Assembly (NCBI GenBank): GCA_964368815.1
Contig: CAYJDA010000016.1
Coordinates: 1 to 52,526, forward strand
Length of the DNA: 52,526 nt
Direction of reading: 5' to 3'
DNA from: CAYJBH01 sp964368815
GTDB taxonomy: Bacteria > Bacillota > Clostridia > Oscillospirales > Ruminococcaceae
In this document: in pieces, positions 33,732 through 43,275 of the stretch
How positions within the stretch are numbered: the first letter of the stretch is position 1
How the letters are laid out: each line of letters opens with the position of its first letter
Notes under the pieces: model-generated
The model's database searches: none
Told to the model about the DNA's origin: nothing
Seen by the model: the letters and a program-made list of their open reading frames with translations, nothing else
Position numbers and translations under genes: made by a program

Positions 33732-35453
33732 ATGAATAATATTGAGATGAAAAATATTATAGATGTAGCAAATGGAAGACGAGAGGCTGATCTGGTACTT
33801 AAAAACGGTAAAATCGTTGATGTTTATCAAGGCGAAATTATAGAGGGCAATGTTGCTATATGCGGAAAATACATTGTTGGAGTTGGCGATTACCATGGAA
33901 TGTCCGAAATAGAATTAAACGGTTCGTATGTATCACCTGGGTTTATTGATGCACATATGCATTTAGAGTCTATTTATGTATCGCCGTCAGAAGCGGGAAG
34001 ATTGATAGTTCCAAGGGGTACAACCACAATTATTGCTGATCCGCACGAAATAGTAAATGTTTGCGGAACAGATGGGCTCGATTATATGTTGAACTGCACC
34101 AACAGCACTGCACTTGATATTAAATATATGTTGCCATCTTGTGTACCTTGTACTGAGTTTGAAACTGCCGGGGCTATATTTACGGCATCTGATATGGCCG
34201 GTTATTTAAAATGTGATAGCATATTGGGTTTAGGCGAGTTTATGAACCATGTTGGGTTAAATGCGTGTATTGAAGAAGACCTGTCTAAGATATGTGCTGC
34301 TCATGTAGCCGGCAAAATTGTTGATGGTCATGCTCCGAGAGTAATAGAAGGAAAGCTTGATGGGTATGTAGCCGCAGGGGTTCGTACCGATCACGAGTGT
34401 AGTACAGTTGAAGAGATGAAAAATAGAATATCAAGAGGTATGTATGTAGAACTCAGGCAGGGGTCTGCCTGTCGTGATCTTGCAAAATTGCTCCCCGCTG
34501 TTACAAGAGAAAATTTAAGATATTGTCTGCTTTGCTCTGATGACAGAGAGCCGGAAACCATAATTAATCTTGGACATATGGATGATTGTTTACGTATTTG
34601 TGTGCAGGAGGGTCTTGATCCAGTCTCCGCAATTAGAATGGCCACAATCAACACATCTGAATGTTACAGATTATATGACAGAGGAGGAATTGCTCCTGGA
34701 TTATTGGCTAATATTGTGATACTAAACAACCTTAATGAGTTTAAAGTTGAAAAAGTTTTGGTAGAAGGTGAGCTTGTTGCAACTGATGGTAAATACTTAA
34801 AGGAAGTTAAAACAACAGACATTTCCACTGTTAGTAATTCCATGAAAATAAAGGACTTTAGTATTGAAAAGCTAAAATTAAAATTTAATTCCAGCAAGGT
34901 TATTGCTATGGAAGTTTTAAGTGGAGGAGTAATAACAAAGAAAGTAGAAGTTGATGTAAAATTAAATGAACATAACGAATTTATGTACGAAAAAAATTCA
35001 AAAATAAATAAAATCGCTGTAGTTGAAAGGCATCGCTATACCGGAAATGTCGGTGTTGGACTTATTAAGGGTTTTGGAATAAAAACAGGAGCAATCGCAC
35101 AAAGCGTAGCACATGATTCCCATAATGTAATAGTTGTTGGAATGTCGGATGAAGATATGGCGCTAGCTATAAACACATTGAAAGAAATTGGCGGTGGCAT
35201 TGTGGTTATTAATGAGGGTTCTGTTCTTGCACGGTTAGACCTACCCATAGCAGGACTGATGAGTGATAAACAAGGAGAGTATGTTAGTGCTAAATTTAAT
35301 GAGATTCACAATATTTGTCATACGATACTTGGCATTACCGAGAAAGAACCTATCGTTCAGTTATCTTTTATGTCACTCCCTGTAATTCCGGAAATAAAAA
35401 TTACAGATAAAGGCCTATTTGAAGTTGCAGAGTTTTCATTTGTTTCTCAATAA
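33732..35453 (+). CDS. ade: Adenine deaminase
   Basis: Converts adenine to hypoxanthine and ammonia in purine salvage. The amidohydrolase metal site is in PGFIDAHMHLES near residue 75. Other family motifs are PRGTTTIIADPHEIVNV, GLGEFMNH, DGHAPRV and VRTDHECSTVEE. The C-terminal adenine deaminase domain includes VGVGLIKGFGIKTGAIAQSV. The 573-residue length is normal. GAAAGGAAA precedes the ATG. It stands alone between the HD protein and the glycan genes. Confidence 0.95.
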   Translation: MNNIEMKNIIDVANGRREADLVLKNGKIVDVYQGEIIEGNVAICGKYIVGVGDYHGMSEIELNGSYVSPGFIDAHMHLESIYVSPSEAGRLIVPRGTTTIIADPHEIVNVCGTDGLDYMLNCTNSTALDIKYMLPSCVPCTEFETAGAIFTASDMAGYLKCDSILGLGEFMNHVGLNACIEEDLSKICAAHVAGKIVDGHAPRVIEGKLDGYVAAGVRTDHECSTVEEMKNRISRGMYVELRQGSACRDLAKLLPAVTRENLRYCLLCSDDREPETIINLGHMDDCLRICVQEGLDPVSAIRMATINTSECYRLYDRGGIAPGLLANIVILNNLNEFKVEKVLVEGELVATDGKYLKEVKTTDISTVSNSMKIKDFSIEKLKLKFNSSKVIAMEVLSGGVITKKVEVDVKLNEHNEFMYEKNSKINKIAVVERHRYTGNVGVGLIKGFGIKTGAIAQSVAHDSHNVIVVGMSDEDMALAINTLKEIGGGIVVINEGSVLARLDLPIAGLMSDKQGEYVSAKFNEIHNICHTILGITEKEPIVQLSFMSLPVIPEIKITDKGLFEVAEFSFVSQ

Positions 35454-35460
35454 ACGGTAA

Positions 35461-35616
35461 ATCATATTTAGTAGTGAATTAAGAGGTGTAATAAAAGGAG
35501 TCGCAGGTAACGCCATTCGTCCTGCAGCAGTAATAGAAAACCCCAGTACGCTTATCGAATACGATGAGTCTCACCCATACATAGTTGCTATGTATGATAG
35601 AGATGATGTAGATTAA
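35461..35616 (+). pseudogene. C-terminal remnant of an unidentified gene
   Basis: This frame is open from 35461 to TAA 35614-35616. It reads ELRGVIKGVAGNAIRPAA, then VIENPSTLIEYDESHPYIVA and MYDRDDVD, which looks like real protein sequence. There is no start codon with a ribosome site, and a stop lies immediately upstream. It is probably the 3' end of a gene whose front was lost. I cannot assign a family. Confidence 0.4.
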
Positions 35617-35662
35617 CGAGATAATGAATAGATACTATGTTTTAAAGAAAGGAAACTATAAT

Positions 35663-37543
35663 ATGGAATTTAAAGTTAGAGCAAAAGAGCTGGTGGCAAA
35701 AATGACGCTGGCTGAAAAACTGTCACAGATGAAATATGATGCACCGGCAATTGAACGTCTTGGCGTGCCTGCCTATAACTGGTGGAACGAGTGCCTGCAC
35801 GGCGTTGCCCGTTCCGGTGCGGCAACTGTTTTTCCGCAGGCAATAAGTATGGCGGCAAGTTTTAATACCGTGTTGATGAATAAGATTGGAACCGCCATAT
35901 CGGACGAAGCGAGAGCTAAATATAATCGCTATCGTGAGATGGGTTATACCGACATATATCAAGGACTAACCTATTGGTCGCCTAATATAAATATATTTCG
36001 TGATCCTCGTTGGGGTAGAGGACACGAGACATTCGGTGAAGATCCGTATCTGACAGGTTGCATGGGAAGTGCATTTATCAAAGGTTTGCAGGAGGGAGAC
36101 GACCCAAAATATCGCAAGTTAGATGCAACAATAAAACACTATGCGGTGCACAGCGGCCCCGAATCTGATAGGCATCATTTTGATGCGGTTGTAAATGAAA
36201 AAGATTTATACGAAACATATCTATGGGCATTTAAGTATTGCATAGATAATGCCGATCCCTCTGCGGTAATGGGTGCCTATAACAGAATAAACGGTGAGCC
36301 GGCATGTGCCAGCGAAACCTATCTCAAGGGGATATTGTACGGCGAATTTGGCTTTGACGGATATGTTGTTTCGGATTGCGGCGCTATATGTGACATCAAC
36401 CAACACCACAAAATTACTGCAAACGCTGCCGAAAGTTCGGCTCTTGCAGTAAAAAATGGCTGTCAGCTTAACTGCGGTTCAGCATATGTATGGCTAAAAA
36501 CATCGGTTGCCTCCGGTATGATCGACGAGGAGACAATTACCGAGGCGGTAGAACGCCTATTCACCGCGAGATACCGCCTTGGAATGTTCGACGACGATTG
36601 TATTTACGACAACATTCCATATGATGTTGTTGAGTGCGATGAACATAGAGAACTTAGTTTACAGATGGCGAGAGAGGGGATTGTACTTCTCAAAAATGAC
36701 GGAATACTACCGCTAAAAGGGGATGAGAAAATTGCGTTAATAGGCCCCCTTGCCGACGACAAGTTGGTTTTACTTGCAAATTATAGCGGAATGCCGACAG
36801 ACTATACCACACTTTTAAAAGGTTTGACTACAAGGTCTAAAAACGTACAATATGCAGTAGGTTGTCATCTCCATAAAGAGACCCTCGGAGCTTTCGAAGA
36901 AAAGCCGATAAACGAGGCAATGCTTGCGGCAAAACATGCCGATGTTGTTATTTTCTGTCTCGGTTTAAACGCCACAATGGAGGGAGAGGAAGGCGATGGA
37001 TACAACGGTGATGACGGCGGTGATAAAAAGGATATAGAGTTCCCTAAAGCGCAGATGAATATGTACAACGAGATAGTAAAACTTAAAAAGCCGATGATAT
37101 TCACCAGCATTGCCGGAAGCTGTATGAATCTAACCCAGCAGGATGCCGAATGTAACGCTGTTCTGCAGTGCTTTTATCCGGGTGCCGAAGCAGGCACGGC
37201 GTTTGCGGAGATAATCTTCGGAGATGTCAGCCCAAGTGCAAGACTGCCGGTTACCTTTTACAAAAACACCGATGAGTTACCGCCCTTCGACGATTATAGC
37301 ATGGAAAACAGAACCTACAAATTCTTTAAAGGTGAGCCACTTTACCCATTTGGGCACGGACTTAGCTATAGCAAAATTGAGGAGGAATGGACAGACGAAA
37401 ATACAGTGATAGTTTCCAACAATGGAGATGTAGACACCCACTATTCGGTTTTAAAATATGAATACATCCCTCATAAAAATTTATGCGGATTTAAAAAGGT
37501 GTTTTTAAAAGCAAAAACTAAAACAACGGTTACTTTCGATTAG
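35663..37543 (+). CDS. GH3 glycosidase (beta-xylosidase / arabinosidase type)
   Basis: A retaining GH3 enzyme of 626 residues. The first domain has LGVPAYNWWNECLHGVAR, NINIFRDPRWGRGHETFGED, the KH motif in ATIKHYAVHSGPESDRH and the nucleophile aspartate in YVVSDCGAI. The second domain has LLKNDGILPLK and GYNGDDGGDKKD. The ENRTYKFFKGEPLYPFGHGL motif is typical of the xylosidase/arabinofuranosidase branch. The C-terminal FnIII-like region is unusually short, ending TTVTFD. I start at ATG 35663 with AAAGAAAGGA upstream; an earlier frame start at 35624 lacks one. No signal peptide, so it is cytoplasmic. The exact sugar specificity is uncertain. Confidence 0.9.
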   Translation: MEFKVRAKELVAKMTLAEKLSQMKYDAPAIERLGVPAYNWWNECLHGVARSGAATVFPQAISMAASFNTVLMNKIGTAISDEARAKYNRYREMGYTDIYQGLTYWSPNINIFRDPRWGRGHETFGEDPYLTGCMGSAFIKGLQEGDDPKYRKLDATIKHYAVHSGPESDRHHFDAVVNEKDLYETYLWAFKYCIDNADPSAVMGAYNRINGEPACASETYLKGILYGEFGFDGYVVSDCGAICDINQHHKITANAAESSALAVKNGCQLNCGSAYVWLKTSVASGMIDEETITEAVERLFTARYRLGMFDDDCIYDNIPYDVVECDEHRELSLQMAREGIVLLKNDGILPLKGDEKIALIGPLADDKLVLLANYSGMPTDYTTLLKGLTTRSKNVQYAVGCHLHKETLGAFEEKPINEAMLAAKHADVVIFCLGLNATMEGEEGDGYNGDDGGDKKDIEFPKAQMNMYNEIVKLKKPMIFTSIAGSCMNLTQQDAECNAVLQCFYPGAEAGTAFAEIIFGDVSPSARLPVTFYKNTDELPPFDDYSMENRTYKFFKGEPLYPFGHGLSYSKIEEEWTDENTVIVSNNGDVDTHYSVLKYEYIPHKNLCGFKKVFLKAKTKTTVTFD

Positions 37544-37738
37544 TAGCGATTAGAAGTTGCTACCAATTTATATCTGTTTTTAAATACACATAAATCCATA
37601 AAGCGTGGAGGACACAAATCACCCGATGAGCAATACTTTTTGGAAACGATATCAATACTGAAATTGCTGTATTTGATACTGTATTAGCATTAAGAGCTAA
37701 TTATTTTAATTTAAACAACTATATAAGGAGATACTTCT

Positions 37739-38737
37739 ATGCAAACATCATACGAGGTAGTAAAACGAGCTTTACACTTTGAAAAACCGGATAGACTGCC
37801 ACTAAAATTCTCAGTATTCGGCCATTCTGATTTTGCTGATGCCGGTTGGAACCAGATAGGAACCGGCGACAGAACAAAACGCAACACATTAGATGAGTGG
37901 GGCTGCACATGGTCGCGGTCTGAGGTTAATAATATGGGGCTCGTAACCGGAAATCCGTTAAACGATTGGGCAAACCTAAAAGATTTTAAATTCCCAAACC
38001 CCAATAATCCTGAGTTTTATGAAGGCATGGAGAAAAAGTTTGAAGATACCTCACAAAATGAAAAATACTTTATAACAGGTATTTTTGCCTTGCTGTTTGA
38101 GCGACTACATCACCTTCGAGGTTTTGAAAACACCCTGATGGATCTCTATTTAGAACGTGATAAGCTTGAGGATCTTGCAGATAAAATTGTTGATTACAAT
38201 ATAGCAATAATAGAAAATATTCATTCGAAGTTTAAGGGCAAAATTCATGGTTTTAATTTCAGCGACGATTGGGGTACCGAGCTCAACACATTTATAAGCG
38301 TTGAAATGTTCGACGAATTTTTTAAACCTCGCTACAAAAAGATTTTTGATGCCTGCAACCATGCGGGCTGGGATATTTGGATGCATTCTTGCGGGAAAAT
38401 AAATAATTTTATCCCTTCTTTAATTGAAATTGGGGTAACGTCGCTTAACCTACAACAGCCAAGGACAAATGGAATTGAGGAACTCGGTAGACTATATGCC
38501 GGAAAGGTTGCGTTTGATACTTGTTGCGACATACAAAAAACCCTCGTCAGCGGAACCAACGAGGAAATTGTAGAAGAGGCGATACTTCTAATGAATCGCT
38601 GGGGAACGCCAAAAGGTGGTTTTATCGCCTCCTCTTACGGAGAAGAAGCTGACATAGAATGCATAGGTAGCACCCTTCCAAAAACAAAGTTAATGTTTGA
38701 CACCTTTTACAATAATGATCCATGGAAAGCTAGTTAA
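37739..38737 (+). CDS. UroD-family protein, paralogue 2
   Basis: A 332-residue UroD-superfamily TIM barrel. It starts TSYEVVKRALHFEKPDRLPL, the usual start of non-heme UroD-like proteins. It continues with FERLHHLRGFENTLMDLY, FSDDWGTELNTFISVEMFDE and IWMHSCGKINNFIPSLIEIG. H216 and C218 in HSCG match the H-x-C part of the zinc site in methylcobamide:CoM methyltransferases, which paralogue 1 has lost. ATAAGGAGATA precedes the ATG. It lies 195 bases after the GH3 gene on the same strand. Function is inferred only to the family; a demethylase-type or sugar-processing role is possible. Confidence 0.82.
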   Translation: MQTSYEVVKRALHFEKPDRLPLKFSVFGHSDFADAGWNQIGTGDRTKRNTLDEWGCTWSRSEVNNMGLVTGNPLNDWANLKDFKFPNPNNPEFYEGMEKKFEDTSQNEKYFITGIFALLFERLHHLRGFENTLMDLYLERDKLEDLADKIVDYNIAIIENIHSKFKGKIHGFNFSDDWGTELNTFISVEMFDEFFKPRYKKIFDACNHAGWDIWMHSCGKINNFIPSLIEIGVTSLNLQQPRTNGIEELGRLYAGKVAFDTCCDIQKTLVSGTNEEIVEEAILLMNRWGTPKGGFIASSYGEEADIECIGSTLPKTKLMFDTFYNNDPWKAS

Positions 38738-38776
38738 AATACGCGTTCAAGCAATATTTTTTGTATTACAAATAAG

Positions 38777-38920
38777 TTATGCGCCATGAGGGGTGTTTTG
38801 CAGCATTAACATATATTCGAATAGCTTAACGTTAATTTCTTCTACGCACCATAAATCTGTAGGTAAATGATCTACAGGTTTGTGGTTTATTGAGTTAAGA
38901 ATTCGCTCTCTTGGAGTCAT
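38777..38920 (-). pseudogene. 47-codon N-terminal fragment of a UroD-family gene
   Basis: On the minus strand, ATG 38918-38920 opens a frame reading MTPRERILNSINHKPVDHLP, TDLWCVEEINVKLFEYM, then LMLQNTPHGA and TAA. The start is the standard beginning of UroD-like proteins, but the other 280 or so residues are missing. It lies 20 bases downstream of paralogue 3, on the same strand. Either a deletion remnant or a small expressed protein; I favour a remnant. Confidence 0.65.
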
Positions 38921-38940
38921 TTCACGTTTAATTATTTTAC

Positions 38941-39993
38941 CTATCCCTTGCTATTATAGATGCTACGTACGGTTTTTTCTATATCAATTGCCTCTTGTTT
39001 TGTGTATGTAAAGTTGAAACTGCAACACAAACCTTCAGCTGACAACTCGTTGAAAACTGGAACTATATCTTCTTTATCGAGCGATACTACTACATTTTTA
39101 CCTGCCGCTTGTATCTTTTTAAGTTCGTTCATCCAATGCCTAGCAGATGGCTGTCCGGCCCCATATACCCACTGAACGCCTTTTAAATTGGGGATTTCTA
39201 ACAAAGAATCTAAATGTTTTAACGCATCGGGCCCATCTAAATGGAAAATAGTATTTCCTTTTAAGTAGTCTACCTCCTCTATAATTTCCGGCAACACAAG
39301 TTCTCTAAAATACTCGTTTGAAATCATGCAGATAAAGTCACTCGAGGTTACATACCATGGATCTTCACTATAAATTCCCATCCAATTACTTGTACCCTTT
39401 TGATATTTTTGAGTAATATTGTATAGTGTCTCAAACTGCTTTTTAAATGCAGGCAACAAAATTTCATCGGATTTTTTAAACACCTCAGGCTGATCGATTA
39501 CATCATAACACAACTCCTGAGGACTTCTTATAGAAACTAATCCATCGGCGCCGGGGTGTAAATCGGTTATACCTACAATATAGTCCCCACGGCTATCATC
39601 TACAAAAGCTTGTGTTATTTCTTTAATTTTTTGCCACCAAATGTTTGATTCCTTAAAACTAATGTTCTCTAACCAATCATGTACAAACGGTACGCTATAA
39701 CTTGTTGTTTCTTCAAAAATAAGATCCGCACCGAGAGTTGCCCCAAAAATATCCGGTCCCAAATTAGGATTATATAGTGGATAGGCATCTGCTACATAAA
39801 ATGTTTTATCAAAATAAGCCCTGTGATTTTCAATTAAATAACCAATATCACACCACCGATCTTTAAACTTTTCTGGTGCTTTTGGAGCATTTACTTCTCC
39901 CTCAATTCCGGATAGCATTAAAATTGGAGTTGAGTTTTCAAAATTCCAAAAATCACGATATCTCTTTTGTATTAATTCAAAATTCTCAAACAC
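38941..39993 (-). CDS. Divergent UroD-like protein, paralogue 3
   Basis: A 350-residue protein with the UroD-like barrel pattern but little N-terminal similarity to the other two. Segments include LMLSGIEGEVNAPKAP, DIFGATLGADLIFEE, IVGITDLHPGADGLVSIRSP and TIFHLDGPDALKHLDSLLEI, the last at the position of the zinc-site loop with an HLDG version. WVYGAGQPSARHW follows. Such proteins are seen near glycoside-use genes in Firmicutes, but the reaction is not known to me. It begins downstream of a permease remnant. No good ribosome site precedes the ATG. Confidence 0.72.
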   Translation of the reverse strand: MFENFELIQKRYRDFWNFENSTPILMLSGIEGEVNAPKAPEKFKDRWCDIGYLIENHRAYFDKTFYVADAYPLYNPNLGPDIFGATLGADLIFEETTSYSVPFVHDWLENISFKESNIWWQKIKEITQAFVDDSRGDYIVGITDLHPGADGLVSIRSPQELCYDVIDQPEVFKKSDEILLPAFKKQFETLYNITQKYQKGTSNWMGIYSEDPWYVTSSDFICMISNEYFRELVLPEIIEEVDYLKGNTIFHLDGPDALKHLDSLLEIPNLKGVQWVYGAGQPSARHWMNELKKIQAAGKNVVVSLDKEDIVPVFNELSAEGLCCSFNFTYTKQEAIDIEKTVRSIYNSKG

Positions 39994-40006
39994 TACGCAC
40001 CTATTA

Positions 40007-40084
40007 TTAACCTTTCACACTGCCCACAACTAAACCAGTTGTGAAATATTTTTGTAAAAATGGATATGCAATCAGTACCGGTAA
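40007..40084 (-). pseudogene. C-terminal remnant of an LplC-type sugar ABC permease
   Basis: The frame reads LPVLIAYPFLQKYFTTGLVV and GSVKG, then TAA. It matches the end of the intact permease at 50593-51522 (LPVLIVYPFLQRYFVTGI and GSVKE) at most positions. An in-frame stop lies just upstream, so only the last 25 codons survive. It shows that a second ABC transporter once stood between the GH4 and UroD-like genes. Confidence 0.75.
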
Positions 40085-40135
40085 TCATCTTGTCCGTAGC
40101 TACGGGGTAGCTGAGGGCATATACAGATTTAGAAA

Positions 40136-41602
40136 TTAAACGGTTATTTTGCGATTTTCCTTGTCGGAAGCAACTTCCTCTGCTGTTTTTTCCTTTAGCC
40201 TTGCCGCTCCTTTATATTCGCTGTTGGTTGGGATTAAGTCGCCCTTAGCAAGTCGAATTTTTGCAGCTGCAACGGAGTTTTTATACTGAGGCAACCATTC
40301 CTCTCCGGCAACAAGCATTTCGTCTACCATCTGCCAAATTTCGGCCGGATTGCAAACAGCTCCGGTGAGTGGGTCCATCATTGCTGCCTGCTTTAATAAT
40401 GCCTCATCTCCTGCTACAGCAGCCTCTACTGAAAGTTTTTGTACCCAAATTGACTGTGAGCACACTGCGGCACAGCCGAGTGGCAACTCGCCTACCTGTG
40501 GAACAGATATTCCGTTTCCATCAACATAGCACGGAACCTCCACCACCGATTCATTAGGCAGATTAGTTATACAGCCGTTGTTCATCACGTTAAAGTGTCC
40601 ACGGTATGTTTTGCCAAGCTCAAGTGCCTCGATAATATACGATCCGTGTTCTTTTCCACGCTGTGAGCCATCTAGTTTTTTAGGTGGTTCCGCCGCAATT
40701 TTAGGAAAGTCGGTATCAAACCAGTTGCGCTCTTCACGCGTTCTTCGAAGGTATCCTCCGGTTTCACCGTGAATCCAGTCGCTTAGGCAAATCCAATCAT
40801 TTATCTCCTGAGGCCTTTTTCTATACCAGGAAACATATTCCGATAGATGGCCGTTTGATTCGGTTGAATAATACCCAAAGCGTTTTAATATATCAATTCT
40901 AACCTTCTCCTGTTGCGAGAATTTTTCGTGATTTTCAAAACCGCTTAATATTTTGTCGAGTTGTTCTTCGCCCTTGTGTTTTACCGAAATATACCAGGTT
41001 TGGTGGTTAATGCCGGCACAGATAAAATCAAGCTCATTTTTGGGAATTCCAAGCACCTCGGCAATCTGCATTTCGCCGTGAATTTCGCCATGACAAAGCC
41101 CTATGGTCTTAACTCCTCCGTATTTGTTGCATGCCCAGGTTGCCATTGCATTGGGGTTAGAATAGTTAAGCATTATTGCTCCCGGCTTTGCAACCTCACG
41201 AATATCCTTGCAAAAATCCAGCATGGCGGCAATAACACGCTGGCCATACATTATTCCACCTATACAAAGCGTGTCACCCACACACTGATCGACTCCATAT
41301 TTTAGCGGAATTTCTATGTCGGTCTCAAAGGCCTCGAGTCCACCTACCCTAACGCAGTTAATAATATATGCGGCATCTTTAAATGCAACACGGCGGTCGG
41401 TAGTTGCCTCGATGGTTATCGGTATATTGTTGCTGTCTAAATCTCTTTGGCAAAGCGCCCGGGTTTTTTCGAGGTTTTCGGAATTGATGTCGGTAAACGA
41501 AACCTGAATGTTGTGAAATTTTTCAATCGACATAATATCGGTAAATAAAGTACGTGCAAATACTAAACTTCCTGCTCCGATAAATGTAATTTTAAAGCTC
41601 AT
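40136..41602 (-). CDS. GH4 glycosidase (alpha-galactosidase / alpha-glucosidase type)
   Basis: GH4 enzymes use NAD and a divalent metal with a redox-assisted mechanism. The Rossmann start is KITFIGAGSLVFARTLF. Further marks are NCVRVGGLEAFETDIEIPLK, MLNYSNPNAMATWAC, the metal-site cysteine-histidine in GLCHGEIHGEM, and GINHQTWYI. I start at ATG 41602; the frame is open further upstream to 41683, but that stretch is low-complexity Asn-rich and lacks family similarity. The product is 488 residues. It follows araA on the same strand with a 114-base gap. The CHGE version, rather than CHSV of MelA, leaves substrate specificity open. Confidence 0.88.
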   Translation of the reverse strand: MSFKITFIGAGSLVFARTLFTDIMSIEKFHNIQVSFTDINSENLEKTRALCQRDLDSNNIPITIEATTDRRVAFKDAAYIINCVRVGGLEAFETDIEIPLKYGVDQCVGDTLCIGGIMYGQRVIAAMLDFCKDIREVAKPGAIMLNYSNPNAMATWACNKYGGVKTIGLCHGEIHGEMQIAEVLGIPKNELDFICAGINHQTWYISVKHKGEEQLDKILSGFENHEKFSQQEKVRIDILKRFGYYSTESNGHLSEYVSWYRKRPQEINDWICLSDWIHGETGGYLRRTREERNWFDTDFPKIAAEPPKKLDGSQRGKEHGSYIIEALELGKTYRGHFNVMNNGCITNLPNESVVEVPCYVDGNGISVPQVGELPLGCAAVCSQSIWVQKLSVEAAVAGDEALLKQAAMMDPLTGAVCNPAEIWQMVDEMLVAGEEWLPQYKNSVAAAKIRLAKGDLIPTNSEYKGAARLKEKTAEEVASDKENRKITV

Positions 41603-41716
41603 TATACTATCCCTTTCATAATTGTTTACATTAGAATTGTTAATATTATTATTGGTAAAGAGGTTATATTTTAGCAATAGCAAATATGCATTTAACCGCT
41701 ACTCTTTAAATATAAT

Positions 41717-43192
41717 CTACTTTATTTTCCATGCAATATCAGTGAGGAACAGTTCCTGCTCAAAGCGTTCTACCGTTGTATCCTTACCTATATGTACAAA
41801 TTCGATATCAAAAATATTGCAGAAATCCTTCATTTGCTCTGAGGTTACATCATAACTTAGCACTGTGTGGTGTGCACCACCCGCATGTATCCAACATTCT
41901 ATGCCGGTATAGATATCGGGAAGCGCTTTCCACATAACCCTTGCCACCGGAAGGTTTGGCATATCCATGGTTGGTTTTATACATTCGATATCCTGGCAAA
42001 TCAAGCGTAAACGTCCGCCCATGTCCACAAGGGTTACTACTATTGCCGCTCCCGCCTTGCCTTCAAAAACAAGGCGTGCCGGTGCTTCTCTATCGCCTAT
42101 TCCGAGAGGTTCTACCTTGATTTTTGCCCTGTTGTTTGCAACGCTGGGGCAAACCTCCAACATGTGCGCGCCGAGGCTCAGCTCATTGCCGGTTTCAAGG
42201 TGATACGTGTAGTCTTCCATAAAGGAGGTACCGCCCGTTTTTCCAATGCTCATAGCCTTTATTATTGAGGTCATTGCCGAGGTTTTCCAGTCACCCTCAC
42301 CTGCATAGCCGTACCCCAGCGACATTAGATTTTGGCTGGCAAGTCCGGGAAGCTGTTTCATACCATATAAATCCTGGAAGGTGTTGGAAAAAGCCATGCA
42401 TCCTTCTTTATCGAACATAGTTTTCATCGCTATCTCTTCACGAGCTTGATATTTTATTGTTTCTAAATCATCGTTTGAAAAGTCGTATTTTGTTTGGTAT
42501 TCTGCTATTTTTGCGTCAATATCAGCATCGGTTACCCGTTGCATTGTTTCAACCAGCTTGCCTACCGGCCAGGTGTTAACCTGCCAGCCAAGCTTCGCCT
42601 GCACCTCTACCTTGTCGCCCTCAGTTACAGCCACTTCACGCATATTGTCGCCGAAACGCATAACTTTTAACTCTTTGGAAAATGCTACGCCATAGGCGAC
42701 ACGCATCCAGTCTCCTAGGCGAATTTGCAGACCTTCATCCTGCCAGTATCCGGCAATAACTTTACGCTTTGAGCGCAAACGTGCGCCGATAAACCCATGC
42801 TCTCTGTCGCCATGTGCTGCCTGATTTAGGTTCATAAAGTCCATGTCGATTTCATGATTTGGGATTTCACGATTATACTGTGTTGCAAGGTGACACCAGG
42901 GCTTTTGTAGACTAACCAGCCCGTTTATCCACATCTTGGATGGTGAAAAAGTATGGCACCAAGTTATTATTCCGATGCAATCATCATCAAAATTTGCCTG
43001 TTTTATCGTCTCGGTAACCTCGGCATTTGTTTTTGCGGTAACCTTATATATCAATTCAAAGGGCAAATTACCGCTGTCGTTCATAACTTTTGTCATTTCG
43101 GAGGCTCGTTTGTCCACAGTTGTTAATACCTCGTCACCGTATAAAAACTGACTGCCTACAACAAACCAAATTTTTTTGTTTTTAATGTTCAT
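41717..43192 (-). CDS. araA: L-arabinose isomerase
   Basis: Converts L-arabinose to L-ribulose. The 491-residue protein begins KKIWFVVGSQFLYGDEVLTT and holds GIITWCHTFSPSKMWINGL, QYNREIPNHEIDMDFMNLNQ, and metal-binding glutamates in the GTSFMEDYTYHLE region. Histidines are in CWIHAGGAHHTVLSY and EVCPSV precedes the last third. AAAGGAG precedes the ATG. It is divergent from the AraC/PocR regulator and probably co-transcribed with GH4. araB and araD are not in the window. Confidence 0.96.
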   Translation of the reverse strand: MNIKNKKIWFVVGSQFLYGDEVLTTVDKRASEMTKVMNDSGNLPFELIYKVTAKTNAEVTETIKQANFDDDCIGIITWCHTFSPSKMWINGLVSLQKPWCHLATQYNREIPNHEIDMDFMNLNQAAHGDREHGFIGARLRSKRKVIAGYWQDEGLQIRLGDWMRVAYGVAFSKELKVMRFGDNMREVAVTEGDKVEVQAKLGWQVNTWPVGKLVETMQRVTDADIDAKIAEYQTKYDFSNDDLETIKYQAREEIAMKTMFDKEGCMAFSNTFQDLYGMKQLPGLASQNLMSLGYGYAGEGDWKTSAMTSIIKAMSIGKTGGTSFMEDYTYHLETGNELSLGAHMLEVCPSVANNRAKIKVEPLGIGDREAPARLVFEGKAGAAIVVTLVDMGGRLRLICQDIECIKPTMDMPNLPVARVMWKALPDIYTGIECWIHAGGAHHTVLSYDVTSEQMKDFCNIFDIEFVHIGKDTTVERFEQELFLTDIAWKIK

Positions 43193-43275
43193 TTTTCTCC
43201 TTTTGCTTGATAATAATAAAATTTAAATATATAATTATTGTAGAATAATCATATACATTTTCTGAGAGGTAGTTT

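Noticed and set aside
37544..37738. Possible gene remnant between GH3 and UroD paralogue 2 (frame with GGHKSPDEQYFLETI)
   Set aside because: Several frames are open over short lengths and none has a start or recognisable family, so chance cannot be excluded.
41603..41683. N-terminal extension of the GH4 protein
   Set aside because: The stretch is Asn-rich low-complexity sequence upstream of a normal Rossmann-fold start with its own ATG.
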